A stretch of DNA of 64,000 nt from CAYPTB01 sp964413535 (GTDB lineage: Bacteria; Planctomycetota; UBA1135; GCA-002686595), in NCBI GenBank assembly GCA_964413535.1, contig CAYPTB010000040.1, positions 248,001 to 312,000 of the forward strand, read 5' to 3'. Both the position numbers and the translations under genes were made by a program. The stretch's first letter is position 1. Each line of letters opens with the position of its first letter. Shown here one piece after another: positions 18,149 to 26,223 of this stretch. The notes beneath the pieces are model-generated. The model did no database searches and was not told the DNA's origin. It was given only the letters and a program-made list of their open reading frames with translations.

Positions 18149-19651
18149 ATGCGGATCGCGCTCGCCTCCGCCGTCATCGCGAGCGCGTGCTCTCCGTCGA
18201 ACGCCCCTACCGGCCCCGCACTGCAGCGGAGCGCGACGCCAACCCTCCCGCCGAACTTCGCCCGCCCCCTGCGCGTGAGCGACGCGCTCTTCACGATCCC
18301 CAAGGTCTCGGGTTACATCGTTCCGGCCGGCGACTTCGATGGCGACGGTATCGTCGACCTCGTCGTCTCCCGCCGAATTGGGCCGCGTGGCATCGCGCTC
18401 GTGTCGACGGCGGAACGGCGAATGCTGCGGATCCTCGCTCCGTGGGCGTCGGCATGGAGCGTGGGCGGAAGGCTCGACCTCGACCGAGCTCCCGATCTGC
18501 TGATCGCCAGGCGCAGCGAGCAAGGGTTGAACGAGGTCGTCGCGGTCGCAGGCTCGAACGGGGACGTCCTGTGGAGTCGGCCCGTTTCCGGGGCGCAGGC
18601 CGAGACTGTCGTGGTGTGCTTCGTCGACGACCTCGACGGCGATGGAGTCACGGACTACGCACTCGGGGTCTCGCAGAACCCGCGCGTGGGGCTCGAGTCA
18701 CTTCCCGGCCGCTTGGACTCGAGTGTCGTCGACGGTTCATGGGTGCATTTCGTGGTCTCGAAGGATGGAACCCAACGCGAGCTGCGCTCCATCTTGACGG
18801 AGAACCTCGACGCTCGAGGCGGGCCTCCGGGCCGACTGAGTCTCCACTCGGGTCGGACCGGTGAAGAGCTCTGGAACGTAGCTGGCGAGCGAGCCGGTCA
18901 TGCGTTCGCCAGGCGCATCGTGTCCGTGCCGGATCTCGACGGAGATGGAAAGCGAGACGTGATCGCGCAGCCCGCGCGCGAGTCGTCGACTCCCGTTCTC
19001 GTCTGCTCGAGCGCGGACGGTCGCACGCTCCTGCGCTTGGAGAATCTCGGCGGTGACGTATCGCCAGCCGGCGACCTGAACGGCGATGGGGTGGGCGACC
19101 TGTTTCGAGACGAAGTCCAGCCCGCGATGGGTGGCTACCTCATCCCCCGAGTTCAGATGCTCGACGGCAAGACCGGAGCCGTGCTCTTCGATCTGCCCTA
19201 TCCGGATCGGGGCTCGGAACACCCGTTCCCGGTCGCGCTGGGCGACCTCGACGGAGACGGCGTCGACGACCTGGCGCTCTCCGACGCCGAGTTCAACCTG
19301 GGAGGCGGGAACCAATTGGAACCCGACTTCGACTTACTTTCTCTCGCCGATGCGGCTCTGCTCGAAAGCCAGCCTTGGAACTCGGCCCATCTGCACTCGG
19401 GCTGCGTGATCGTGTACTCCGGCCGCACGCGTGCCCCCTTGATGGGCGTGTGGGGCGAGCCCGGCACCATGAGCGGAATGGGCCACGGCGTCGCGGCGCT
19501 CCCGGATGTCTCGAGCGACGGCTGGCCCGACCTGATCGTCGCGGACGAGGATACGGCGTACGTCTTCGCCGGCCCGGGGCCGAGCGCGGCGATTGGAACC
19601 GGAGGAGCCGCAACGGGAGGGGACGCTACCGACGATGACGATCGTCGGTAG
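18149..19651 (+). CDS. Exported FG-GAP/VCBS-repeat protein
   Basis: This 500-residue protein begins with a short hydrophobic stretch and a possible lipobox ASAC (about 11-14). It then carries at least six calcium-binding FG-GAP loops: DFDGDGIVD, DLDGDGVTD, DLDGDGKRD, DLNGDGVGD, DLDGDGVDD and the degenerate DVSSDGWPD. These loops sit in a predicted integrin-alpha-like beta-propeller on the cell surface. Such proteins bind carbohydrates or proteins, or act as surface scaffolds; no enzyme domain is visible. The tail is Gly- and Asp-rich. A perfect hairpin overlaps the stop codon. The start is moderately certain; upstream codons in frame give no signal peptide. Confidence 0.8.
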   Translation: MRIALASAVIASACSPSNAPTGPALQRSATPTLPPNFARPLRVSDALFTIPKVSGYIVPAGDFDGDGIVDLVVSRRIGPRGIALVSTAERRMLRILAPWASAWSVGGRLDLDRAPDLLIARRSEQGLNEVVAVAGSNGDVLWSRPVSGAQAETVVVCFVDDLDGDGVTDYALGVSQNPRVGLESLPGRLDSSVVDGSWVHFVVSKDGTQRELRSILTENLDARGGPPGRLSLHSGRTGEELWNVAGERAGHAFARRIVSVPDLDGDGKRDVIAQPARESSTPVLVCSSADGRTLLRLENLGGDVSPAGDLNGDGVGDLFRDEVQPAMGGYLIPRVQMLDGKTGAVLFDLPYPDRGSEHPFPVALGDLDGDGVDDLALSDAEFNLGGGNQLEPDFDLLSLADAALLESQPWNSAHLHSGCVIVYSGRTRAPLMGVWGEPGTMSGMGHGVAALPDVSSDGWPDLIVADEDTAYVFAGPGPSAAIGTGGAATGGDATDDDDRR

Positions 19652-19652
19652 C
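19625..19652 (+). terminator. Perfect 12-bp hairpin across the FG-GAP stop codon
   Basis: GCTACCGACGAT (19625-19636) and ATCGTCGGTAGC (19641-19652) are exact inverted repeats around a GACG loop. The TAG stop of the FG-GAP gene lies inside the right arm. There is no T-run after it, only TGCTCGCTCCTCG, so it may be a weak terminator or a 3'-end stabiliser. Confidence 0.5.
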
Positions 19653-19753
19653 TGCTCGCTCCTCGAATTCGTCGGCCGCTCGCAGCAGGCTTCTCGAACC
19701 TCGACCGTCCCAAGCGTACGGCGGGCTCGCGCGTGCTAGTTTGACCCGCTGCG

Positions 19754-21175
19754 ATGCGTCCCGCGGATCTCGTCGGTGGGCGGCGCGCGCGCGGCGAGCG
19801 GCGTCGCGCGTTAGCGCCCCACTTCGCGCCTCTGGCCTCGCTCGCGCTCGCGAGCGTCGCTTGCCTCGCCTGCGGTCCGGAGCGGACGTTGCCGACGATC
19901 GTGCTCGTGTCGCTCGACACGACGCGGGCCGACCACCTGTCGACGTACGGGTACCGGCGCGGGACGGATCCGTTCCTGGCGGAGCTCGCGCACTCGAGCC
20001 GCGTGTTCGAGAACGCCGTGCCGAGCGCGACGTGGACGCTGCCGTCGCACGTTTCGATGTTCTCGGGGCTCGATCCGGACGAGCACGGGTGCTGGCAGCG
20101 GCTCGAGGACGCGGGCGCCGACGGGATCCCGACCGTGAGCCCGGAGACACCGCTCTTCACGGGCGTCTTGCGCGAGGCGGGCTACCACCAGCTCGCGGCG
20201 GTCGGCGGGCCGTTCACGTCGCACCGCTACGGGCTCCTGCGCGACTTCGACGAGTGGCTCGATCCGGGCGAGCGCTGGGAGCTCCCGGCGCGCGAGCTCA
20301 ACGCGTGGATCTTCGACGCGCTCGAGCGGCGGCCGCCGGATCGGCCGCTCTTCCTGTTCGTGAACTACTTCGACGCGCACGCGCCCTACGGTGCTCCGCC
20401 CGACCGCGAGTACCCGTTCCCGGAGGAGCCGCGCGAGCTCGCGGTCGTGCCGCCGCTCGAGGGGCGCGATCCGGCCGCTCCGCTCGCGCCCGAGACGCTG
20501 CGCGACGCCGTCGACCAGTACGACCGCGAGCTCCTCGTGCAGGACGAGGCGCTCGGCGAGCTCTTCGCGCGCCTCGAGGCGCAGGGGCTGCTCGAGCACG
20601 CGCTCGTCGTCGTCACCGCCGACCACGGCGAGATGTTCGGCGAGCAGGCGGGCATCTTCGGCCACGGCTGCATGCCGTTCGAGCCGGTCGCGCGCGTGCC
20701 GCTCGTCGTGCACCGCCGGCCGAGCGGGCCGGTGGACCGCATCGCCGAGCCCGTGTCGCTCGCGAACGTCCCGGCCACGCTCCTGCGCGCGGCCGGGCTG
20801 CGCTCGCTCCTGCCGGGCGGCACCGTGCGCTTCGACCTGCTCGACCTGCCGCGCGAGCTGCCCGAGCCGTACGTCGAGCACCGCGGCGCGGCGGAGTGGG
20901 TCGGCGTACTGCGCGGCGAGCGCTTCAAGTACGGCTGCCGGATCGCGCCCGAGCGCGCGCTCTCGGGCGACGAGCGCCTCATCGACCTCGTCGCGAACCC
21001 GAGCGAGACGCCGGGCGGCGGACGATCGCCGGAGGCGGAGGCCGCGAGCGCGGCGCTGCGCGCGACGCTCGACGCGCTCCTCGGAAGCTGGCGGCTCCCG
21101 CCGGCCGAGATGGAGCGCGCCGTGCTCACGCAGGACGAGCTCGACGGCGTGCGCAAGCTCGGCTACGGCGGCTGA
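19754..21175 (+). CDS. Sulfatase-fold lipoprotein without formylglycine Cys/Ser
   Basis: This 473-residue alkaline-phosphatase-superfamily protein has a lipoprotein-like signal (ASVACLAC) and a metal Asp in SLDTTRAD (D55). The nucleophile region is SATWTLPSHVSMFSGL, and a second metal motif TADHGEMFGE follows. True sulfatases need Cys or Ser followed by x-P-x-R, which is matured to formylglycine. Here the aligned position is Thr95 (T-L-P-S-H). A Thr nucleophile is known from phosphoglycerol and phosphoethanolamine transferases in the superfamily, so sulfatase activity by the classic mechanism is unlikely. The C-terminus ends VRKLGYGG, resembling the LGY tails of other proteins in this window. 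Confidence 0.82.
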   Translation: MRPADLVGGRRARGERRRALAPHFAPLASLALASVACLACGPERTLPTIVLVSLDTTRADHLSTYGYRRGTDPFLAELAHSSRVFENAVPSATWTLPSHVSMFSGLDPDEHGCWQRLEDAGADGIPTVSPETPLFTGVLREAGYHQLAAVGGPFTSHRYGLLRDFDEWLDPGERWELPARELNAWIFDALERRPPDRPLFLFVNYFDAHAPYGAPPDREYPFPEEPRELAVVPPLEGRDPAAPLAPETLRDAVDQYDRELLVQDEALGELFARLEAQGLLEHALVVVTADHGEMFGEQAGIFGHGCMPFEPVARVPLVVHRRPSGPVDRIAEPVSLANVPATLLRAAGLRSLLPGGTVRFDLLDLPRELPEPYVEHRGAAEWVGVLRGERFKYGCRIAPERALSGDERLIDLVANPSETPGGGRSPEAEAASAALRATLDALLGSWRLPPAEMERAVLTQDELDGVRKLGYGG

Positions 21176-21230
21176 GCGAGCGGAGCCGACTCCGGAGACG
21201 ATTGCGAGGAGCTCGCGCTGCGTTCGGACG

Positions 21231-22493
21231 TCACTCCTCCCGCAGCAGCACGAAGCGCGGGTTGGAGAGGGTGACGGTCTGATCGGCGGCGAAGTGGATC
21301 GTCTGCAGGTAGAGCGGCACGTCGACGCCGGGATCCTCGTTCTGGAAGGTGCGCACCTTCTCGCCGTTCGCGTCGAGGAAGCCGAGCGACTGCGTGATGA
21401 ACGGGACGCCGGGGTAGAACGCCCCGGTGAACGCGGGGGCCCACGCCGGTTGGCGCGGGACGATCGAGATGGCGAGGATGGCGAGATCGAACGGCTCTCC
21501 GTGCAGCGTGGCCGTCAGCGTCGAGCCGTCGCCGATCACGCCCCCGTTCGTCAGGAGCGAGCGCGGAGCGACCGCAAGCGGAGTGATCGTGCCTGGACCT
21601 TGGATCTGAGTCGGTGCTCCAGCGGACCCGTCGGTGCACGGCGCGGTCGCGCTCCCGCCGTCGCCGGGCACGAGCACGGTGTCGACCAGGACGAGCGCTG
21701 GACCGCTCCCGAGGCCGCTCGAGAGCCTCACGGCCGACCCGCCCGGCCCACCTTCGGAGCAGGGGGACGCAGCGCCGGCGCCGCCTCGACCCCCGGTGAT
21801 GGTGCAGCCCAGGACGAAGCCGCGTGCTCCCACGCGCAGGTGGACACCCGAGCGACCGGCCTGGGCAGGAACGAAGAACGCGGCATCCCCTTGGGCGCCG
21901 AACAGCTCGCAGTCGTACAGGAACAGCGAGCCCGAGTGGGCGAGGGCTGCGTGGCCCGAATGGAACTGGAGCGCGTCTCCGTCGGCCCCCGACGCGAGCC
22001 GCATGTCGACCGTCGTCCGCACGAGCGTCGCCGAGCCGGGGCCCCCGAGGAACACGCCGGTGAATCGAGAGGGGAAGACGCCCTGGGCTTCGACGTGGAT
22101 CACGCAGTCCTGGATGAGCGCCGATCCGCTGACGATGCGAACCAGGATGTCGCCTTCGGCGCTGATCCCTGTCTGCTTGCGGATGTCGAGTCCGAGGAGC
22201 GAAACGAACCCTCCGGGCGCGGCGACCGAGACCACCTGCTCGATCGCGGGCTCGTCGAGATCGACGATCGGCTGCGCGCCTTCGTCGGCCGCGACCACGA
22301 GCGACTTCGTGACGCGGAAGCCGCCGTAGACGCCCGTGCGCACGAGGACGATGTCTCCGCTCACGGCGGCGTCGACCGCGTCCTGGAGGGTCGTGAAGTC
22401 GCCGCCGCCGCTCGCGTCGACGACGTGCACGCTCTGGGCGAGCACGGGGGAGGCGAGGAGGGCCATGGAGAGGAGCGCGATGGAGCGGATCAT
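21231..22493 (-). CDS. Exported right-handed beta-helix protein
   Basis: This 420-residue protein has a clear signal peptide (residues 1-20, ending SPVLAQ). Next comes GGGDFTTLQDAVDAAVSGD, the usual opening of pectate-lyase-like beta-helix proteins that read a list of positions from a signal-anchored rung. Short repeated strands with stacking hydrophobics and Gly turns fill the middle (FVSLLGLDIRK, ALIQDCVIHVE, ATLVRTTVDMR). No polysaccharide-lyase catalytic residues can be identified. The C-terminal 100 residues look like a separate beta domain. A surface or secreted structural role is likely. It diverges from the sigma-factor fusion gene. Confidence 0.75.
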   Translation of the reverse strand: MIRSIALLSMALLASPVLAQSVHVVDASGGGDFTTLQDAVDAAVSGDIVLVRTGVYGGFRVTKSLVVAADEGAQPIVDLDEPAIEQVVSVAAPGGFVSLLGLDIRKQTGISAEGDILVRIVSGSALIQDCVIHVEAQGVFPSRFTGVFLGGPGSATLVRTTVDMRLASGADGDALQFHSGHAALAHSGSLFLYDCELFGAQGDAAFFVPAQAGRSGVHLRVGARGFVLGCTITGGRGGAGAASPCSEGGPGGSAVRLSSGLGSGPALVLVDTVLVPGDGGSATAPCTDGSAGAPTQIQGPGTITPLAVAPRSLLTNGGVIGDGSTLTATLHGEPFDLAILAISIVPRQPAWAPAFTGAFYPGVPFITQSLGFLDANGEKVRTFQNEDPGVDVPLYLQTIHFAADQTVTLSNPRFVLLREE

Positions 22494-22621
22494 GTGGGTC
22501 TCCGATGGGGACGCGGGTCGGTGAGTCGGACCTTCCGAATCCGGCTCGCGCTCGATCGTCCGAGGCCAAGTCGGTAAGAGACAGGTAACAGCTGCCTCCA
22601 GCGCGCGATTCGCGCAGGAGG

Positions 22622-25171
22622 ATGGGACCCGGGCTGCATCCGGACGGTCCGAGCATGGAAGAGCCCCTCGACGAGACGCACGCGGCGCTGCTCGAGCACC
22701 GCGGCTGGATCCGGGAGCTCGCGCGCCGGCTGGTCCGGGACGAGGACGCGGCCGAGGACCTCGCCCAGCAGACGTGGCTCGCCGCGCTGCGCCGGCCGCC
22801 ACCGCGGGATCGGCCGCTGCGCCGCTGGCTCGCGCTCGTGCTGCGCAACTTCGCGCGCCAGCGCCACCGCGGTGAGGAGAGTCGGGTCGCCGCGGAGCTC
22901 GGTCGGGCCCGGTTCGGGGAGGCGCCCGCGCTGGAGGAGGCGACCGAGCGCCTGGCCATGCACCGCCAGCTCGTGGAGACGCTCGAGCGGCTCGACGAGC
23001 CGTACCGCTCGACGTTGCTCCTGCGCTACTACCAGGAGCTCTCGCCGCGCGCGATCGCGGAGCTGCGCGGGATCCCGCTGAAGACCGTGTATGCGCAGCT
23101 CCAGCGCGGGCTCGGGCTCATGCGGGCGGAGCTCGATCGGAAGAGCGGCGGCGACCGGCGGCAGTGGATCGCAGGGCTCGTCGTGTGCTTCGACCTCGGC
23201 GCGCCGCGCAGCGGAGCAGCGAGCAGCGCCGGTTCGGTCGTCGCGGTGATGGGTGCGGCTGCGGTACTCACCCTGGGCCTCGTCGCGTGGCTCGGGCGGG
23301 ATGCGAAGCCGGCGTCGGACGTCCGCGTGAAGGTCGCCGCCGACGGCGGGGCGACCGCCGGCGAGATCCCTGCGGCGTCCGAGAGCGCAGCGGCGCGCAC
23401 CGTCGCGGCCGTGACGGAATCCGCGCCTGCGCGGACCGGCGACGTGCGCTACTTCGGCCGAGTGGTCGACTTCGCGGGACGCCCGATCCCCCACGTGCGC
23501 GTCGTCGCTCTGGAAGGCGTGTACCGCGGCTCGAAGGACGCCACCGTCGGGTTCGTCCCGAGCGAGCCGCGCGCGATCGTGGGCTCGACCGAGGCCTCGG
23601 CCGACGGGAGTTTCGAGCTGTTCACCGCGTCCGAGACCACAGCGTGCCTCACCGTCGACTCGTCCGATTGGGTCGCCGCCGTGCGCGCGCGCCTGCACAC
23701 CTTCTACTGCGAGCGCGAGCGTGTGCTCGTCGCGGAGCCGCGCCGCCCGCTCGCAGGGCTCGTCTCCGGCGCGGACGGGGCGCCGATCGCTCGTGCCGAG
23801 CTCGCGCTCGAGCTCGCAACCCTGGCCTGCGCCGACCTGCCCGCCTCGCTCAGCGAGGAGCGCGCCGGGCTGCCGCTCCCTTCCGTGCGAACCGACGAGC
23901 TCGGCCGCTTCGAGCTCGCCGACGCCTTCCGGCTGACGGGACTGAGCCTGTCCGTCACGGCGCCCGGGTTCGCTCCCGCGCGCCTCGCGCTCGACGACGA
24001 GCTCAGCGGGTTCGCCGAGATCGTGCTCGCGCGCGCGGACGACTTCGTGCGCGGGCGCGTGCTGCGCGCGGACGGCATGCCCGCCGCCGGCGCGCTCGTG
24101 AGCCTCGGCGACTACGCCGTCGAGAGCGGAACCGATGGAATCTTCGAGCTGCCCGATCGGCCGCGCGCAGAGCGCCTGGTCGCCGCGCAGCGCGGCTCCT
24201 TGCCCGCGTTCGTCGAGCCCTTGCGCGACGAACCGGACGGCCCGCATGCGTGGCCCGAACCACTCGAGCTCGTTCTCGGCGGAGTGCCGCTCATGCTGCA
24301 CGGCACCGTCAGGAGCACCGCGGGCGAGCCCATCGCCGGCGCATGGATCTGGGTCGCCGATCCCACGCCCTTCGGGCGCATGCGCGGCGCCGTGATCCCT
24401 GGGACGGAGGTCCCGTTGCACGTGGAGGGTCTCGTCTCGGAGCGTGAAGACAAGTACTGGATCTGCTTCCTCACCGACGCTCGAGGCCGCTTCGCGATCG
24501 ACGGTCTGCTCGACCGCGATTACGTCGTGCGCGCGATGGTGCGGGAGACGCTCGCGTTGGGCGAGTCGGACCCCGTGCGCGCTGGATCGGGAAGGCCCGT
24601 CGTGATCTCGATCGCGACCTCCGACGTCTTCCCCCGCGTCGCTGGACGCGTACTGACGCTCGACGGCCGTCCCCTCGTCGGAGCGAGCGTCGTCGCGATG
24701 CGCGACGTCCTCGAGTTGCCTCGTCCGTGGCATCCGTATTCCTTCCGGTTGACTTACGGCGGCCGCCTCCACCCCGTCGGCGAGGACGGCGCGTTCGGAC
24801 TGCCGCCGATCGCGCGCGGCGGCACGCTCGTCAACGTGCAAGGGGAAGAATTCGACTCGTTCAAGGTTCCGCTCGATCCTCGAGCGGACGCCGGAGAGCT
24901 CGAGATCCTCGTACCCCAGCGCGCGCGCGTCGTCGTCGAGCACGCGACCGCCACGCACTTCGAGCTCCGCGACGAGGGCGACCTGCCGCTCGTCCTGCAG
25001 GACGACGCGAACCGGGTGAATCCCCCCTGTTGGCGCGCGCCGCTCGTGCGCCGCTCGCTCGTCTACCTGGTCTCCGAGAGCGCCCGCACGCTGGTGCTCT
25101 GGCGCGGCGAGGAGCTCATCGCGACCGTGCCGGTCGAGCTCGCCGCAGGGGAACTCAACCTGTTGCCTTGA
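22622..25171 (+). CDS. ECF sigma factor fused to a membrane helix and extracytoplasmic CarboxypepD_reg-like domains
   Basis: This 849-residue protein starts with an ECF sigma factor. Region 2 (about 17-85) includes DEDAAEDLAQQTWLAALRR, and region 4 (about 115-170) includes LLRYYQELSPRAIAELRGIPLKTVYAQLQRG-type helices in two blocks. A single membrane segment lies at about 204-224. The remaining ~620 residues would be outside and contain about five beta-sandwich repeats of the carboxypeptidase-regulatory type, marked by GRVVDFAGRPIPHVRV, GRVLRADGMPAAGA, GTVRSTAGEPIAGA and GRVLTLDGRPLVGA. This would tether a sigma factor in the membrane with an outside sensor. The first ATG has AGGAGG directly against it, so the start may be the ATG at 22655. 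Confidence 0.85.
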   Translation: MGPGLHPDGPSMEEPLDETHAALLEHRGWIRELARRLVRDEDAAEDLAQQTWLAALRRPPPRDRPLRRWLALVLRNFARQRHRGEESRVAAELGRARFGEAPALEEATERLAMHRQLVETLERLDEPYRSTLLLRYYQELSPRAIAELRGIPLKTVYAQLQRGLGLMRAELDRKSGGDRRQWIAGLVVCFDLGAPRSGAASSAGSVVAVMGAAAVLTLGLVAWLGRDAKPASDVRVKVAADGGATAGEIPAASESAAARTVAAVTESAPARTGDVRYFGRVVDFAGRPIPHVRVVALEGVYRGSKDATVGFVPSEPRAIVGSTEASADGSFELFTASETTACLTVDSSDWVAAVRARLHTFYCERERVLVAEPRRPLAGLVSGADGAPIARAELALELATLACADLPASLSEERAGLPLPSVRTDELGRFELADAFRLTGLSLSVTAPGFAPARLALDDELSGFAEIVLARADDFVRGRVLRADGMPAAGALVSLGDYAVESGTDGIFELPDRPRAERLVAAQRGSLPAFVEPLRDEPDGPHAWPEPLELVLGGVPLMLHGTVRSTAGEPIAGAWIWVADPTPFGRMRGAVIPGTEVPLHVEGLVSEREDKYWICFLTDARGRFAIDGLLDRDYVVRAMVRETLALGESDPVRAGSGRPVVISIATSDVFPRVAGRVLTLDGRPLVGASVVAMRDVLELPRPWHPYSFRLTYGGRLHPVGEDGAFGLPPIARGGTLVNVQGEEFDSFKVPLDPRADAGELEILVPQRARVVVEHATATHFELRDEGDLPLVLQDDANRVNPPCWRAPLVRRSLVYLVSESARTLVLWRGEELIATVPVELAAGELNLLP

Positions 25172-25178
25172 TCTGGAG

Positions 25179-25976
25179 CTAGGCCTGCGGGGTCCCCGAG
25201 CCGCCGAACGCACCCAAGCGCTGTCCGAAGATCCGGCCAAGCTTGACGCGCGCGCGCCGGTGCAGCTCCTGAGTCGCATGCACGTTCGGCCGGCCCATGC
25301 GCTCGCAAACGTACTCCCAAGAGCCTCCCTCGTAGTCGCGCAGGAGAATCACCTCGCGGTGCTCGGGCTCGAGCTCCTCGATGCAGGCGTCGTAGAGGAG
25401 CTCGCGTTCGGCGCGCGATGCGTCCTGACTCGGCGTCGGACCGCGGTCTTCAGGGTGAAAGCCCGTCGGCTCCCCTCGAGTTGGCGCGAGTTCGGCGAGC
25501 GGCACTTCGCGATCGCGGTCGCGCTTCTGCGCCCGCAGGCCCTTGCGCGCATCGCGCATCTGATTCTCCAGGATCTTCTCCAGCCAGTGGACGATGCCGG
25601 CGTGCTCGCGGAGCTCGAAGCCGGCGATCTTGCGCACCGCGACCTCGTTCGCCTGTTGCACGAGGTCCATCGACTCCATCACTTCGCGCAGACGCGCGCC
25701 CATGCGGATACGAGCGATGCGGTGCAGCCGCTCCTGGTAGCGCCCGAAGAGCCGGTTCAGAACCTCGCCGTCGCCCGCCTGGGCGCGCCTGACGAGCTCG
25801 ATCGATTCGGCAAGGTCAGGGTCGGGGGCAGCCGACACCTCCGGCGCCCGCTCCGCTCCGGTGCGGGAAATCTCGTCGCGGCCCTTGGCGTCGTCTCGCC
25901 GACCTTCATCGGATAAGGTGTCCATGAGGCTCTGAGGGACATCCGGCGGGTCCCCACACGCTGTCTCCCGGCTCAT
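25179..25976 (-). CDS. ECF-type RNA polymerase sigma factor
   Basis: This 265-residue protein has a disordered N-terminal 55 residues. Sigma region 2 spans about 60-150 (LVRRAQAGDGEVLNRLFGRY, ESMDLVQQANEVA). A charged linker follows, then region 4 at about 190-250 (ELEPEHREVILLRDYEGGSW). It resembles the ECF groups expanded in Planctomycetota. The ATG at 25976 is favoured over a GTG at 26003 because AGGAGA lies six bases upstream of it. No anti-sigma factor gene is adjacent. The gene lies 247 bases downstream of a phospholipase-like gene and converges on the sigma-fusion gene with only seven bases between them. Confidence 0.88.
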   Translation of the reverse strand: MSRETACGDPPDVPQSLMDTLSDEGRRDDAKGRDEISRTGAERAPEVSAAPDPDLAESIELVRRAQAGDGEVLNRLFGRYQERLHRIARIRMGARLREVMESMDLVQQANEVAVRKIAGFELREHAGIVHWLEKILENQMRDARKGLRAQKRDRDREVPLAELAPTRGEPTGFHPEDRGPTPSQDASRAERELLYDACIEELEPEHREVILLRDYEGGSWEYVCERMGRPNVHATQELHRRARVKLGRIFGQRLGAFGGSGTPQA

Positions 25977-25982
25977 CGTGGG

Positions 25983-25988
25983 TCTCCT
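25983..25988 (-). promoter_or_regulatory. Ribosome binding site fixing the sigma factor start
   Basis: AGGAGA on the minus strand lies six bases before the ATG at 25976. It selects that start over the upstream GTG at 26003. Confidence 0.6.
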
Positions 25989-26223
25989 GTGCCCACCGGA
26001 CACTTCACGGTAGCACTCCTCCCGATTCGGGGGCCGTCATCTCCCCAAGCGAGGTGGTCCGATCAGGGCCATGTCGCCGGTGAAAAGCCTCGTGGCATCT
26101 GCTTCGTGGTTCCCCTGCAGATGACCGTACCTAGAACGACCCGGTGACTCGTTCCGAGCCGCCAATTGGGCCCGCTCAATGCGCCAAGAATCGCGCTCTT
26201 CCGTATTCGCTGGCAGACCAAGG

